The translations under genes and the position numbers were made by a program. Shown piece by piece: positions 50,497 to 59,681 of a stretch of DNA of 64,000 nucleotides; positions within the stretch are counted from its first letter, which is position 1; every line of letters begins with the position of its first letter. The stretch is from the NCBI RefSeq assembly GCF_042654525.1, contig NZ_JBHSGP010000012.1, positions 62,001-126,000 on the forward strand. The letters run 5' to 3'. This DNA is from Geojedonia litorea (GTDB lineage: Bacteria > Bacteroidota > Bacteroidia > Flavobacteriales > Flavobacteriaceae). The notes under the pieces are model-generated. The model made no database searches. It worked only from the letters and a program-made list of their open reading frames with translations, and was not told the DNA's origin.

Positions 50497-51951
50497 TTAT
50501 AGTTTTAAGTATTTCTTTATCAATTGTGATAAATCATCTGAAACCTTCATTCTGTAAATTGCGATTACGTAAATAATAGTTACTATTACTGACTTCAAAA
50601 TAATATTTAAGATAGCATGAAACCCAAAATCCCAGAAGTAAAATACCAGTGTAGAAAGGGTTATCAGTACACTTAATTTAAATGTTGAATCCGTGAAAGG
50701 AAGCATATGAAGTTTTTTCTTTACAAAAACAATTTTAATTGAGTTATAAATAATTACAGCCAGAAACGTCGCTAAAGCAGACCCATTGATGCCATACATT
50801 GGAATAAAAATCATATTAAGCACTACCGTAAGTATGGTTAATACAACTCCGAAGAGTAAAACCATCCTGTAATAATCGCTATTGAATAAAATAGCATTAT
50901 TGTTTCCTAAAATATTATCAGTAAGTTTTGCTGAACTTATTAAAAATACCACAAAAACTCCATTTCTAAACTCTTCGGGAATAATAGTATAGAGTTGATT
51001 GATATTGACTATGATAAGTATAAAAATGAAACCACTTATTACATAAAGATTCAAAGATGAACGTTTGTAGAGATCTTCAAGTGCTGCCTTATTTTTATCA
51101 TTCAAAAATTGTGCTGTCATTGGCAACATAATTTGGTGCATTGCTCTTTGTGGTACCGAAATTACAGTAGCAATATAAACTGCAACACTATAATAGGCGA
51201 CTTCTTCAATAGCTATATACTGACCTAACATAAATTTGTCAACATCCAAAATAACAGTGGCGATTGATCCTGCAATAATAATCAGGAATGAATATTTTAA
51301 AATTGAATTTAAGTTGTCTATACGTCTTAATGTAAATACAGGCAACCTTATACTAAAAGCAGATAGCATCATTAATACCATTCTTAAAACATATACCCAA
51401 ATAACACCATTTATAAACTGATTGACTGTTATGAATTCAAAAAATACAGCAAACAACAGTGCCATGATTCCCAAACGATGAAAAACTTCTTTTAAAAAAT
51501 TGCCAAAAACGGTTTGCATCTGTGTTTTTGCCCAGGCAAAAAAGACTTCAAAATAAGCCATAGAACATGCGGCAAGAAAGATATGCCAAACATAATCCTT
51601 TACAATAGTATTTTCTTGAGATAACAAATCTCCTATGATGTCATAACAAAAATATCCTATCAATCCTAAAGGAATAGAGATCAACAAGGGCAAAAATAAC
51701 ATTAGGGTCAAAAAACTATTTAATGAGTTTTTTGTTTTAAAGGTTGAATAAAACTTTATTAATGTATTATGAACGCCAAAAGCCATTAAAGGCATCATAA
51801 TATTAGCCGTAGATAATACAAAAGCTACTAAACCGTAATAAGTGTCACTTATAAAATTGGTATAGAGAAACAGCGTATTCACTGCGCCAATACCAAATCC
51901 AAGATAGGTTGTAATGGTATTTTTGAATGATTGGTTGATTACTATTCCCAT
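50497..51951 (-). CDS. Polysaccharide/O-antigen flippase family membrane protein
   Basis: A 484-residue polytopic protein of the MOP (MATE-like) exporter superfamily, oligosaccharide flippase branch. It has about 12-14 hydrophobic helices, and GFGIGAVNTLFLYTNFISDTYYGLVAFVLS at the start is typical (quoted in part here). Charged residues lie inside several helices. It is not in a large cluster, but a GT4 gene lies 84 bases upstream on the same strand, so they may belong to one surface-glycan transcript. Confidence 0.87.
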   Translation of the reverse strand: MGIVINQSFKNTITTYLGFGIGAVNTLFLYTNFISDTYYGLVAFVLSTANIMMPLMAFGVHNTLIKFYSTFKTKNSLNSFLTLMLFLPLLISIPLGLIGYFCYDIIGDLLSQENTIVKDYVWHIFLAACSMAYFEVFFAWAKTQMQTVFGNFLKEVFHRLGIMALLFAVFFEFITVNQFINGVIWVYVLRMVLMMLSAFSIRLPVFTLRRIDNLNSILKYSFLIIIAGSIATVILDVDKFMLGQYIAIEEVAYYSVAVYIATVISVPQRAMHQIMLPMTAQFLNDKNKAALEDLYKRSSLNLYVISGFIFILIIVNINQLYTIIPEEFRNGVFVVFLISSAKLTDNILGNNNAILFNSDYYRMVLLFGVVLTILTVVLNMIFIPMYGINGSALATFLAVIIYNSIKIVFVKKKLHMLPFTDSTFKLSVLITLSTLVFYFWDFGFHAILNIILKSVIVTIIYVIAIYRMKVSDDLSQLIKKYLKL

Positions 51952-52035
51952 GTACTTGATTAAAAGTTTTAAGATTCCAAATTACGATTTTTAGTAGTCA
52001 TTAAAAATGTTTTTTGAAACTCTACTTTACCAAAT

Positions 52036-53322
52036 CTAATTAGTCAAGATGATTTTTGACAATTTTGAAGTCAACTCTCTACGGCTAAATGGCTTTAATC
52101 CAATAGGATGAACTTGTAAATTATTAGTCTGGTAAGCTTCAAAATATAATGCAATTTGTGTTTTTATGGCTTCTTTTTGGTTATAGTAAAAATAGTGACC
52201 AGTGTTGGTTTGCTTTAAAATATCCTCTACATCTGAATCTCTTGGTCCAACAGCTAATATTGGAGTTTCAGCAGCCATATATTCAAACAGCTTACCAGGA
52301 ATAATGGCTTTAGTATCCTCTGAATCAATTTCAATAAGCAATAACACCCGAGAACTCATTTGTGCTTTTATAGCCTCGTTATAGCTTACATAACCATGAA
52401 TTTTCACAAGATCTCCCAAACCATTTTTTTTAATACTTGACAAAACATCTTCACTAACAACACCAAACAAATTAAGTTGAAAGGCATTTTTAAACGCATC
52501 AACTTCATCAATTAATTCTCTAATGGCTTGCCAAAGCTGGCTTGGATTTCTATCGGCAAGCAGAGAACCAATATGTGATAGTGTGAATTTTTGATCCTTT
52601 TCAGGTCTGGATACCTTATGATTGTCAAAACCGTTAGTAATAACAGTTATCGGTTTTTTAGTTTTTAATTGAAACTCGCGTTTGGTCACTTTGCTCGTCA
52701 CAATAATCTGGTCAGCACTATTCAATACTTCCAATTCCATTTTGTGATGCTTTTCTTGAGACCTTTTGGTGAGTTTTAATGCTTTATGATAGCCAATGGT
52801 TGTCCATGGATCTCTAAAATCGGTTATCCAGTTAACATTTAATTTATTCTTTAACTGAAGCCCGATAAGATGTAAACTATGTGGCGGTCCAGTGGTAATA
52901 ATAGTTCCTATTCTGTGCTGCGTAATATAATTTTCAAGAAATGAAACCGAAGGCTTTATCCAATTTTTTCGTGCATCGGGAATAAAAAAATTTCCTCGTA
53001 CGTAAAGCATGAACCTTTCAAGCCAAGTTTGCTTTTTCTGTTTAGGAATTACACCTGAACTTATTTTTTTAGAACTTTTTCCAGCAATCAAATTGGCCCA
53101 ACGATAAGGCTCTTTTATAGGTTGTTTCAAAACCCTGACTGTTTTTGAAACTTCATATTCAAGATTTTTATCTGTTATGGGATAACTAGGATTTTCAGGG
53201 CAATAAACTATTGGCTCGATACCAAAATCGGGTAAGTATTTTACGAATTTCAACCAGCGCTGTACGCCGGGTCCTCCGGCTGGAGGCCAATAGTAAGTTA
53301 TTATAAGGACTCTATTAGACAA
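52036..53322 (-). CDS. Glycosyltransferase family 4
   Basis: A 428-residue GT-B fold transferase. The N-terminal acceptor domain begins with VLIITYYWPPAGGPGVQRW. The C-terminal nucleotide-sugar domain has FTLSHIGSLLADRNP, FGVVSE, LVKIHGYVSYNEAIKAQ and the E-x7-E type IIPGKLFEYMAAETPILAV. Product unknown, probably a surface polysaccharide or glycolipid step. It starts one base after the YfhO stop, so YfhO, GT4 and flippase probably form one transcript. Confidence 0.9.
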   Translation of the reverse strand: MSNRVLIITYYWPPAGGPGVQRWLKFVKYLPDFGIEPIVYCPENPSYPITDKNLEYEVSKTVRVLKQPIKEPYRWANLIAGKSSKKISSGVIPKQKKQTWLERFMLYVRGNFFIPDARKNWIKPSVSFLENYITQHRIGTIITTGPPHSLHLIGLQLKNKLNVNWITDFRDPWTTIGYHKALKLTKRSQEKHHKMELEVLNSADQIIVTSKVTKREFQLKTKKPITVITNGFDNHKVSRPEKDQKFTLSHIGSLLADRNPSQLWQAIRELIDEVDAFKNAFQLNLFGVVSEDVLSSIKKNGLGDLVKIHGYVSYNEAIKAQMSSRVLLLIEIDSEDTKAIIPGKLFEYMAAETPILAVGPRDSDVEDILKQTNTGHYFYYNQKEAIKTQIALYFEAYQTNNLQVHPIGLKPFSRRELTSKLSKIILTN

Positions 53323-55746
53323 TTATTTCTTTTTAAACTCGTAAAATAAACCTATTAGGATAAGTAAACCCAAAACAACAGAACTTGCCAATGAAATTCT
53401 GCTTCCAGTTTTAATGACTTGAGGTTCAAATTTGAATTCGATTGTATGCTTACCAGCAGGAATTTTCATTCCTCGTAAGGCGTAATCAACTCTATAATGA
53501 GGTATTTCTTCCCCATCAATTAATGACACCCAACCATTACCATAATACATTTCAGAAAAGACAGCAAATCCATCATTGGTGTTTGTTGATTGGTATTTTA
53601 AATAATTTGGTTTAACTTCTATTAGCTCAATAGTTGCCAAGGAATCAACTGTAAATCTTGAAGTTTTTAATTCTTCGGAAGTTGTAACAGCTTTTTGTTT
53701 TGTATCTAAGCTATCAAGTACTAACATTTCTTCATTGGCATGATTTAATTTTTCTAATTCACTAACAAACCATGCATTACCGTTAGCGTCTTCGTTGATA
53801 TATGGAAAAACACTACCTTCCTCACCATCTGCAATAATATACTTTGTGTTTAGCATATTAAGCACACTCAAATTGGTTTGAGAAATATAAAAATCATACA
53901 ACTCGTTGAATCGTTTTAACTTTGCAGCATGGTAACCATTGAGCGAATTATGAAAATATGCCGCTTTAGCAGGTGCTCGCGAGCCTTCAGTAGAAATATC
54001 TAATACCCTAAAATGCCCTTTGTCATTTAAAATTTGCTTATCAGCTTCGTTAGGTTGATAAGGTTTATTAACTCTTACAGACGACACAAAATTATCGTTA
54101 TTTACATAACGCCTATCTACACCTACCAAATCAAAAAGTATAAGACCAGCAAATACAACAATGACCAAAGTTTCGGATAGTTTCTTTTTCAAAAACATCC
54201 AAATCGTTCCGGCAGATAACAACACCAAAACAAGTGTTCTAATAGTGTCCTTATTGAAAATGGCCTTTCTGTCTTCAATTACGGCCTCTATAAATCCTTG
54301 ACCATAATTTTGGCGGTAATAACCATCATTTACTCCAACAAAATCAAACAAACTTCCTTTAAAAAGGAAAAATAAGAGTGTAAGTCCTCCCGTAATAAAA
54401 AGCGTATACTTTAAAGCTTTTTCTTTGATCTCTAATTTCTCGGCACTATTGAACAATCGTACCAATCCAAAAATGGCCAACACAGGAATGCAAAGTTCCA
54501 AAATAACCTGAATAGAGCTCACTGCCCTAAATTTATCGTATAATGGTATGTTATTGATAAAGATATCTGTAATAAAAGCAAAAGGTTCACTATCTCCATA
54601 AGATAAAAGTAAAGACACTATTGTTCCACCTAATAGCCACCATTTAAGACGTCCCTTCACTAAAAATAAAGCTAAAACAAATAGAAACAATACCACTGCT
54701 CCAATATATGCTGGCGCTTCTACTATGGGTTGATCTCCCCAGTAAGTAGGTATTTGTTTAGTTTGTTCTAAAGCTTGAACAGGTGAGGCACCTAAACTTA
54801 AAAAGTAATCGTAAGATGCCGATTCTTTACCTACATCTTCATAGCTTCCTCCTCCTAAAAATCTAGGTATAAATAGGTTAAACGTTTCTAATATTCCGTA
54901 ACTATACTCGGTTATGTAATCTTTATCCAAACCAGTTGTGGCAACTTTTTCAGTTCCATCTGGGTTAATGGTCAATTCTGTTTTGCCTCTTGTGCTTTCT
55001 TTTACATATTCTTGAGTAGCTAATAAATTGGAAGCATTCAATCCTAGAGATAAAGCAACAGCCACTGTTAATATTCCTACCGATTTAAAATAATGTGGCA
55101 ACCATTTCTTTTTGTAAGCATCAATTAAATAAGCTATTCCTAGTACAATAACCAATAGAAGTAAATAATAAGTCATTTGGAAATGATTGGCCCCAATTTC
55201 CAAAGCCATGGCAATTGCTGTTAGCAAAAAACCTATAATATATTTTTTTCGGAATGTTAAAATGATTCCGCTCAAAACTAAAGGCATATAGGCAATGGCG
55301 TGTGCCTTACTGTTATGGCCTACACCAAGTATAATGATTAAATAGGTCGAAAAACCAAACGCTAGGGCACCTAATCCCGCAAGTTTAAAATCAACTTTTA
55401 ATACTAATAATAATATATAAAATCCTATAAAATAAAGGAACAAATAATCTGCCGGTCTTGGTAAGAATCGGAGTGCTAGATCTAATTTTTTGATATAATT
55501 ATGAGGATATTTAGCTCCTAACTGGAATGTGGGCATACCTCCAAAGGCACTATTGGTCCAATAAGTTTCTTCACCAGTTTCAGCCCTAAAGTCATTTTGC
55601 TGTTTGGACATCCCGATATAATGCATAATATCGCTCTGAAAAATAGATTTTCCACTTAATACTGGACTAAAATAGGCTAATGAAATAATAACAAATCCTA
55701 CAAGTACTAAAACATGAGGAAGAATTTTTTTAAATGTGGATTGCAT
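53323..55746 (-). CDS. YfhO family membrane protein
   Basis: An 807-residue protein with about 12 membrane helices and a large C-terminal extracytoplasmic domain (about 500-770), matching the YfhO family. In Gram-positive bacteria YfhO participates in glycosylation of lipoteichoic acid, acting as a polyprenyl-phosphate sugar transferase. The N-terminal loop GMSKQQNDFRAETGEETYW is followed by FGGMPTFQLGAKYP. The last helix is at about 785-803. Together with the adjacent GT4 this suggests a surface glycan function. Substrate unknown. Confidence 0.9.
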   Translation of the reverse strand: MQSTFKKILPHVLVLVGFVIISLAYFSPVLSGKSIFQSDIMHYIGMSKQQNDFRAETGEETYWTNSAFGGMPTFQLGAKYPHNYIKKLDLALRFLPRPADYLFLYFIGFYILLLVLKVDFKLAGLGALAFGFSTYLIIILGVGHNSKAHAIAYMPLVLSGIILTFRKKYIIGFLLTAIAMALEIGANHFQMTYYLLLLVIVLGIAYLIDAYKKKWLPHYFKSVGILTVAVALSLGLNASNLLATQEYVKESTRGKTELTINPDGTEKVATTGLDKDYITEYSYGILETFNLFIPRFLGGGSYEDVGKESASYDYFLSLGASPVQALEQTKQIPTYWGDQPIVEAPAYIGAVVLFLFVLALFLVKGRLKWWLLGGTIVSLLLSYGDSEPFAFITDIFINNIPLYDKFRAVSSIQVILELCIPVLAIFGLVRLFNSAEKLEIKEKALKYTLFITGGLTLLFFLFKGSLFDFVGVNDGYYRQNYGQGFIEAVIEDRKAIFNKDTIRTLVLVLLSAGTIWMFLKKKLSETLVIVVFAGLILFDLVGVDRRYVNNDNFVSSVRVNKPYQPNEADKQILNDKGHFRVLDISTEGSRAPAKAAYFHNSLNGYHAAKLKRFNELYDFYISQTNLSVLNMLNTKYIIADGEEGSVFPYINEDANGNAWFVSELEKLNHANEEMLVLDSLDTKQKAVTTSEELKTSRFTVDSLATIELIEVKPNYLKYQSTNTNDGFAVFSEMYYGNGWVSLIDGEEIPHYRVDYALRGMKIPAGKHTIEFKFEPQVIKTGSRISLASSVVLGLLILIGLFYEFKKK

Positions 55747-55775
55747 GGGAATAATTTCAACTGTAAGTTCGAAAA

Positions 55776-56057
55776 TTAATCAATTTCTTCGTAATCTATA
55801 TATTCCCCAACCTTTTTATTTGAAGCATTATCTTGTTTTGGAACTTTATCAATCACTGTTTCGCCCTCTTTATGTTTGGGTTGAGACTGATTTTGATACT
55901 CTTGAAAAGATCCACCAAAACGCTCCTGCATTTTTTTTGACATATATCTAATAAGAAATGGTGCAAAAAGTCTAGTTAAAATCTTTATACCGTAATACAC
56001 CAAAAGTATGATTAAGATGGTTCTTAAAAAACCTGTAAAGGATGCCGCCTGTAACAT
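55776..56057 (-). CDS. DUF4834 family small membrane protein
   Basis: A 93-residue protein with one membrane segment (about 8-28) followed by a basic amphipathic helix (RYMSKKMQERFGG), then a polar tail with GEYIDYEEID. The pattern fits DUF4834. Function unknown. It is upstream of yfhO on the same strand (29-base gap), so it may be the first gene of that operon. Confidence 0.85.
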   Translation of the reverse strand: MLQAASFTGFLRTILIILLVYYGIKILTRLFAPFLIRYMSKKMQERFGGSFQEYQNQSQPKHKEGETVIDKVPKQDNASNKKVGEYIDYEEID

Positions 56058-56073
56058 TAAAAAATATTTTTTT

Positions 56074-56081
56074 CAAAAATA
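56074..56081 (-). promoter_or_regulatory. -7 promoter box of the DUF4834 gene
   Basis: TATTTTTG on the minus strand, exact TAnnTTTG, 16 bases before the start codon. Confidence 0.5.
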
Positions 56082-56135
56082 CAATTATCAAGGCGTAAAA
56101 ACAGTTATAAATACTTAAAAAAAATATAAAATCTC

Positions 56136-56143
56136 TATATTTG
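56136..56143 (+). promoter_or_regulatory. -7 promoter box of the outer-membrane protein gene
   Basis: TATATTTG, exact TAnnTTTG, 17 bases before the ATG at 56161. Confidence 0.6.
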
Positions 56144-56160
56144 AAACAAACATATTTCTC

Positions 56161-57054
56161 ATGAAATCTATCAAATACTATCTACTTACATTATGCTTGG
56201 GCGTTTCAATCCAAGCATTTTCTCAATATACAGAAGTCATAAATTCCAATCGCCCTGGTGTTTCTCGAAGTGCCTTTTCTGTTGGTACTAATGTTGCTCA
56301 ATTAGAAGTTGGTCCTTATATTATAAAAGAAGAACATTCACCTTTACGCTACGAAGTTTCCGGCTTTGGAATTGATTTTGCAGCTCGATACGGATTACTA
56401 TTTGAAGAATTGGAGATTAATTTAGAAGGCACTTACCAAAAAGATACTTTTACAGATCATCGTTCATCAATTGCTGTTGAAGATTCACGTTCAAACTTTA
56501 AAAATTTCACTATTGGTGCCAAGTATTTGCTTTATGATCCCTTAAAAAATGCTGGTGAAGATAAACCCAACTTATATAGTTATCATGCCAATCGCGCCTT
56601 TAAATGGAACTCTTTAATTCCTGCTGTAGCCGTTTATGCAGGCGCCAATTTTGACACCAAAAACAACCCTTACACCGCTCCAGATGTTGAAGGATTCAGT
56701 CCAAAAGTGGCAATAATGACACAAAATAACTTTGCAGGAGGATGGGTATTTGTTATGAATCTTATTAAAGATAGAATTGGAAGTGATTATTCAGATTTTC
56801 AATATATTCTGACCTTAACACATTCGTTTAGTCCTAAATGGGTAGTTTTTGGCGAGGCACATGGTATAAAAAGTGATTTTTACGCCGATAATCTATTTCG
56901 ATTTGGAGGCGCTTATTTATTAGGAAAAGATTTACAATTAGATACGGCTTTAACGTTGAATACTAAAGATACACCTTCAGTTTTTAGTGTTAATTTTGGT
57001 GCATCTTATCGTCTCGACTTTCATAAGGATAGAGAGATGGAAATTACTAATTAA
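56161..57054 (+). CDS. Outer-membrane beta-barrel protein (transporter-type)
   Basis: A 297-residue protein with a signal peptide (1-21, AFSQ). The mature part starts with NSNRPGVSRSAFSVG and continues as alternating strands typical of a porin-like barrel from the phenol-degradation transporter family (FGIDFAARYGLL, FTIGAKYLLYDP, VFGEAHGI). No ligand can be inferred. It lies upstream of the GNAT gene, the start of which overlaps it only if a long frame is used. Confidence 0.82.
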   Translation: MKSIKYYLLTLCLGVSIQAFSQYTEVINSNRPGVSRSAFSVGTNVAQLEVGPYIIKEEHSPLRYEVSGFGIDFAARYGLLFEELEINLEGTYQKDTFTDHRSSIAVEDSRSNFKNFTIGAKYLLYDPLKNAGEDKPNLYSYHANRAFKWNSLIPAVAVYAGANFDTKNNPYTAPDVEGFSPKVAIMTQNNFAGGWVFVMNLIKDRIGSDYSDFQYILTLTHSFSPKWVVFGEAHGIKSDFYADNLFRFGGAYLLGKDLQLDTALTLNTKDTPSVFSVNFGASYRLDFHKDREMEITN

Positions 57055-57091
57055 AAGACCAATTTTTGAAATACTTTTTGAAAATCAACTT

Positions 57092-58213
57092 ATGATTACA
57101 GTAAAAGAAATTAATTCACAAAAAGATTTAAACTTATTTGTAAAATTTCCTTTTGGTCTTTACAAAGGTTCTAAAACTTGGGTTCCCCCTATTATTAAAG
57201 AAGAACTTGCCACATTAGATAAAACAAAAAACCCGGTATTTAATGATGCAGAGGCTCGTTTTTTTCTAGCCTATAAGAATAATCAAATCGTAGGCAGAGT
57301 TGCTGCAATTATTAACTGGATTGAAGTCAACTCTCAAAAACAGCGTAAAATGCGTTTTGGATGGTTTGATGTTATTGACGATATAGAAGTTACAAAAGCT
57401 TTACTTGAAAAAGTTCATGAAATAGGCAAACAACATAATTTGGACTATGTTGAAGGGCCTGTTGGCTTTTCTAACCTTGATAAAGTTGGTGTTTTAACTG
57501 AAGGTTTTGATGAAATTGGAAATATGATTACTTGGCATAATCACCCTTACTATGCCGAGCATTTTAATAAATTAGGTTATAAGGTAGGTAAAACCTATTC
57601 TGAAAATAAAATGAATTTTAAGCATATTACACCAGAATCGTTTTCAAAAATTCAGGAATTAATTAAAAGACGATATCAATTAAAAGCATTAAATTTTACA
57701 AAGAATAAGGATATCATGCCTTATACCGATCAAATGTTTGAAGTGTTTTCTCAATCGCATTCTAAACTTTCATCTTTTGTAGAAATCAATCAAGAGCAAC
57801 GTGAGTATTTTAAGAAAAAATTTATTGGATTTTTAAACCCCGAATATGTGAAATTCGTTCTAGATAAGGATGACAAACTCATTGCCTTTGGTATTGTGAC
57901 ACCCTCCTATGCAAAAGCGTTACAAAAAATGAATGGCAAATTATTTCCCTTCGGAATATTTCATCTATTACGTGCGAAAAAGTATGCCAAAACAGTAACT
58001 TTTTATTTAATTGGGGTATTACCAGAATACCAAAATAAAGGTGTGACGGCTATTATTTTTAAAGAATTCTATGATACTTTCAATGCAAAAAATGTTGAGT
58101 GGTGTATTAGAGGCCCAGAGTTAGATGACAATGTTGCTATACACCAAATATGGAAACACTTTAACCCAATAACGCATAAACGACGTTGCACGTTTACTAA
58201 AACAATTCAATAA
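57092..58213 (+). CDS. GNAT-like acetyltransferase family protein
   Basis: A 373-residue protein. With the ATG at 57092 it starts MITVKEINSQKDLN. The frame is open further up to 56987 but would overlap the previous gene and add 35 residues. The first part has FPFGLYKGSKTWVPPI, EARFFLAYKNNQIVGRVAAIIN and EGPVGFSNLDKVGVLTEGF. A GNAT-like acetyl-CoA site is visible in GVLPEYQNKGVTAII (about 304-318). Substrate unknown; the family is sometimes named GTP cyclohydrolase without evidence. Confidence 0.82.
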   Translation: MITVKEINSQKDLNLFVKFPFGLYKGSKTWVPPIIKEELATLDKTKNPVFNDAEARFFLAYKNNQIVGRVAAIINWIEVNSQKQRKMRFGWFDVIDDIEVTKALLEKVHEIGKQHNLDYVEGPVGFSNLDKVGVLTEGFDEIGNMITWHNHPYYAEHFNKLGYKVGKTYSENKMNFKHITPESFSKIQELIKRRYQLKALNFTKNKDIMPYTDQMFEVFSQSHSKLSSFVEINQEQREYFKKKFIGFLNPEYVKFVLDKDDKLIAFGIVTPSYAKALQKMNGKLFPFGIFHLLRAKKYAKTVTFYLIGVLPEYQNKGVTAIIFKEFYDTFNAKNVEWCIRGPELDDNVAIHQIWKHFNPITHKRRCTFTKTIQ

Positions 58214-58218
58214 AAAAA

Positions 58219-58244
58219 TCCGATGATTAAACATCGGATATTTT
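58219..58244 (+). terminator. Terminator of the GNAT-like gene
   Basis: Seven-bp perfect stem TCCGATG / CATCGGA with a 6-nt loop, followed by TATTTTAATT. An A run precedes it, so it may also end the convergent aminotransferase-like gene at 58268. Confidence 0.75.
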
Positions 58245-58267
58245 AATTACAATTATTTTGAATTAGT

Positions 58268-59527
58268 CTATTGCCCCATCGCCGCAGCAACCGCAGCTGA
58301 TAAACGTTTATAAGTTCCGTTTACCAAGCGCTCTCTAATGGCATCAAAGGCGTTCAATGTAATTTCAACATCTTCTAAAGTGTGTGTGGCTGTAGGAATC
58401 AATCGTAATAAAATCAATCCTTTAGGAATTACAGGGTACACAACAATAGAGCAGAAGATTCCATAATTTTCACGTAAATCTTTTACTAAAGCCATAGCTT
58501 CAGGAATACTTCCTTTTAAATATACTGGCGTCACACAACTTTGAGTTGTCCCAATATCAAATCCTCTTGCTATTAAACCAGATTGAAGTGCGTTGGTGTT
58601 TTCCCAAAGCTTTTCTTTTAGTTCTGGCATTGTTTTAAGCATTTCCAAACGTTTTAAAGCACCAATTACCAATTGCATTTGCAATGATTTGGCAAACATT
58701 TGAGAACGTAAGTTATATTTTAAATAATCAATAATTTCTTGATCGGCGGCTATAAAAGCTCCAGTACTAGCCAAAGATTTTGCAAACGTTGCAAAATAAA
58801 CATCTATGCCATCTTGAATACCTTGCTCCTCACCTGCTCCAGCTCCTGTTTTACCCAAAGTGCCAAAACCATGTGCATCATCAACTAAAAACCTGAAATT
58901 AAATTTCTTCTTTAATTCAACTATTTCCTTTAAACGTCCTTGCTCTCCTCGCATTCCAAAAACGCCTTCAGAAATGACTAAAATCCCTCCACCGGTTTGC
59001 TCTGCCATTTTAGTAGCACGTTCCAAGTTTTTTTCTAAACTTTCAACATCATTGTGCTTATAGGTGAATCGTTTACCCATATGTAACCTAACACCATCAA
59101 TGATACAGGCATGAGCATCAACATCATAAACAATAATATCGTCCTTAGACACCAAGGCATCTATGGTAGAAACCATTCCTTGATAACCAAAATTTAAGAG
59201 ATAAGCCGCTTCTTTTTTCACAAATTGCGCTAACTCATTTTGAAGCTTTTCATGAAGGTCTGTATGTCCAGACATCATGCGCGCACCCATTGGATAGGCC
59301 GAACCGTAAGCTGCTCCTGCATCAGCATCTGTTTTTCTAATTTCAGGATGATTTGCCAAACCTAAATAATCGTTGATACTCCAAGTAATAACATCTTTTC
59401 CTTGAAATTTCATTCGATTGGAAATCTGCCCTTCCAATTTAGGAAACACAAAATACCCTTCTGCTTGTGAAGCCCATTTGCCTAAAGGCCCCTTGTCTCT
59501 ATATATCTTTTCAAATAAATCCTTCAT
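58268..59527 (-). CDS. Alpha-oxoamine synthase, probable cysteate-fatty acyltransferase
   Basis: A 419-residue PLP enzyme of the alpha-oxoamine synthase family (serine palmitoyltransferase, KBL, AONS). It shows WSINDYLGLANHPE, MGARMMSGHT, YLLNFGYQGMVSTIDAL, DDAHGFGTLG and the PLP lysine in TFAKSLAS. The family joins an amino acid to an acyl thioester. In Flavobacterium the close relative condenses cysteate with an acyl group to make capnine, the base of sulfonolipids needed for gliding. The CBS-like gene just upstream on the same strand would supply cysteate. A role as serine palmitoyltransferase cannot be excluded without activity data. Confidence 0.82.
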   Translation of the reverse strand: MKDLFEKIYRDKGPLGKWASQAEGYFVFPKLEGQISNRMKFQGKDVITWSINDYLGLANHPEIRKTDADAGAAYGSAYPMGARMMSGHTDLHEKLQNELAQFVKKEAAYLLNFGYQGMVSTIDALVSKDDIIVYDVDAHACIIDGVRLHMGKRFTYKHNDVESLEKNLERATKMAEQTGGGILVISEGVFGMRGEQGRLKEIVELKKKFNFRFLVDDAHGFGTLGKTGAGAGEEQGIQDGIDVYFATFAKSLASTGAFIAADQEIIDYLKYNLRSQMFAKSLQMQLVIGALKRLEMLKTMPELKEKLWENTNALQSGLIARGFDIGTTQSCVTPVYLKGSIPEAMALVKDLRENYGIFCSIVVYPVIPKGLILLRLIPTATHTLEDVEITLNAFDAIRERLVNGTYKRLSAAVAAAMGQ

Positions 59528-59556
59528 GTAAGCGTTTTTAGTCTAATTAGTTCGGG

Positions 59557-59564
59557 CAAAATTA
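59557..59564 (-). promoter_or_regulatory. -7 promoter box of the alpha-oxoamine synthase gene
   Basis: TAATTTTG on the minus strand, exact TAnnTTTG, 29 bases before the start codon. It shows this gene can be transcribed apart from the cysteine-synthase-like gene upstream. Confidence 0.5.
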
Positions 59565-59626
59565 ATTAATTATAATATGATTGCATAATTAATTTTTAAA
59601 CTTGTGTTTCTAGCCCATTTAACCAG

Positions 59627-59664
59627 AAAAAATCCCATAACAAATTTAACTTGTTACGGGATTT
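59627..59664 (-). terminator. Terminator of the cysteine-synthase-like gene
   Basis: Stem AAATCCCATAACAA / TTGTTACGGGATTT (one A-C mismatch) with a 7-nt loop; on the minus strand it ends in TTTTTTCT. It lies between the two putative sulfonolipid genes. Confidence 0.8.
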
Positions 59665-59681
59665 ACTATTGAATTAGTTAG